Shown here piece by piece: positions 5,756-5,920 of a stretch of 5,920 bases of DNA. The notes beneath the pieces were generated by a model. It was given only the letters and a program-made list of their open reading frames with translations. It searched no databases and was not told the origin of the DNA. This DNA is from Methanobacteriota archaeon. Its GTDB lineage: Archaea > Halobacteriota > Methanosarcinia > Methanosarcinales > Methanoperedenaceae. Within the stretch, counting starts at the first letter, position 1. Every line of letters begins with the position of its first letter. Both the position numbers and the translations under genes were made by a program. Where the stretch lies: contig JAHIHJ010000216.1 in NCBI GenBank assembly GCA_018899795.1, forward strand, positions 1 to 5,920, given 5' to 3'.

Positions 5756-5920
5756 ATGAACCCTGATAAAATAGACGAACTTGTTAATAATAGCGTGGAG
5801 AGAGTGAAAAATATACAGGGATTTGAAAAAGTGAGATTCATCATGCTCTATGGTTCATCGGTTGAAGGTATACCCCGCGCAGAGTCGGATATTGACCTGT
5901 GTATTGATCTTGACGCAGAT
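5756..5920 (+). CDS. Nucleotidyltransferase domain protein (MNT-like), N-terminal part cut by window edge
   Basis: The first 55 codons of a polymerase-beta-superfamily nucleotidyltransferase are present, open to the right edge. The defining motif is complete: LYGSS at 31-35 followed by SDIDLCID at 44-51, giving the G-S-x10-D-x-D pattern in which Asp45 and Asp47 bind metal and the Gly-Ser holds the nucleotide. A basic and acidic helix, residues 1-25, precedes it, as in small MNT proteins. Such proteins transfer a nucleotide to a protein, RNA or small molecule; in HEPN-MNT and AbiEii-type systems they act as antitoxin or toxin. The target here cannot be told, and the rest of the gene and any HEPN partner lie outside the window. 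It is divergent from the wHTH regulator, with 215 bp between start codons, and has its own TATA box. The ATG at 5756 is the only good start near the motif. Confidence 0.85.
   Translation, partial: MNPDKIDELVNNSVERVKNIQGFEKVRFIMLYGSSVEGIPRAESDIDLCIDLDAD

Noticed and set aside
1..5920. CRISPR arrays, tRNA genes, insertion sequence ends or attachment sites
   Set aside because: No regularly spaced direct repeats, tRNA-like cloverleaf sequence, transposase motif or matching terminal repeats were seen on reading the window; shared short strings such as CAGATGAGC near 1899 and 5466 are too short to mean anything.

Overview
The window most likely comes from a euryarchaeon, probably a Methanosarcinales-type methanogen or methanotroph. 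Evidence for archaea: a KEOPS Cgi121 subunit, a zinc ribbon/PUA/PP-loop/ferredoxin fusion protein of a type known from methanogens, a FwdC-like beta-helix protein, and archaeal TATA boxes placed so close to start codons that several genes look leaderless. The genus is an inference and cannot be fixed from this sequence.

Layout. Positions 1-761 (minus) hold the N-terminal 253 codons of a type I restriction endonuclease HsdR, cut by the left edge. Positions 833-1321 (minus) encode Cgi121 of the KEOPS tRNA-modification complex. Divergent from it, 1399-1905 (plus) encodes a small protein with a glycine-rich GXGXG/FwdC-like C-terminal half. It meets tail-to-tail, with a 15-bp overlap, a large PAPS-reductase-family fusion protein at 1891-3777 (minus). 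Upstream of that gene lies a short intergenic region with a TATA box and a perfect 19-nt palindrome. Positions 3918-4554 (minus) carry a VapB/VapC-type toxin-antitoxin pair with overlapping genes. Positions 4632-5540 (minus) encode a two-winged-helix regulator, and divergent from it a nucleotidyltransferase begins at 5756 (plus) and runs off the right edge.

Functionally the window is a patchwork. A GC-richer centre (Cgi121, the beta-helix protein, the PAPS-reductase-like protein) looks like resident genome. It is flanked by accessory genes: a restriction enzyme and a PIN toxin-antitoxin pair, both markedly AT-rich, and a regulator/nucleotidyltransferase pair that may be a second toxin-antitoxin-like module. 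The most interesting points are the multi-cluster PAPS-reductase-like protein that keeps the APS-reductase-type Cys-Cys/CxxC iron-sulfur motif but lacks the catalytic ECGxH tail, the divergent wHTH/nucleotidyltransferase pair, and the palindrome at 3868-3886. No intergenic stretch exceeds 300 bases, and no tRNA, rRNA, CRISPR array or insertion sequence was seen.
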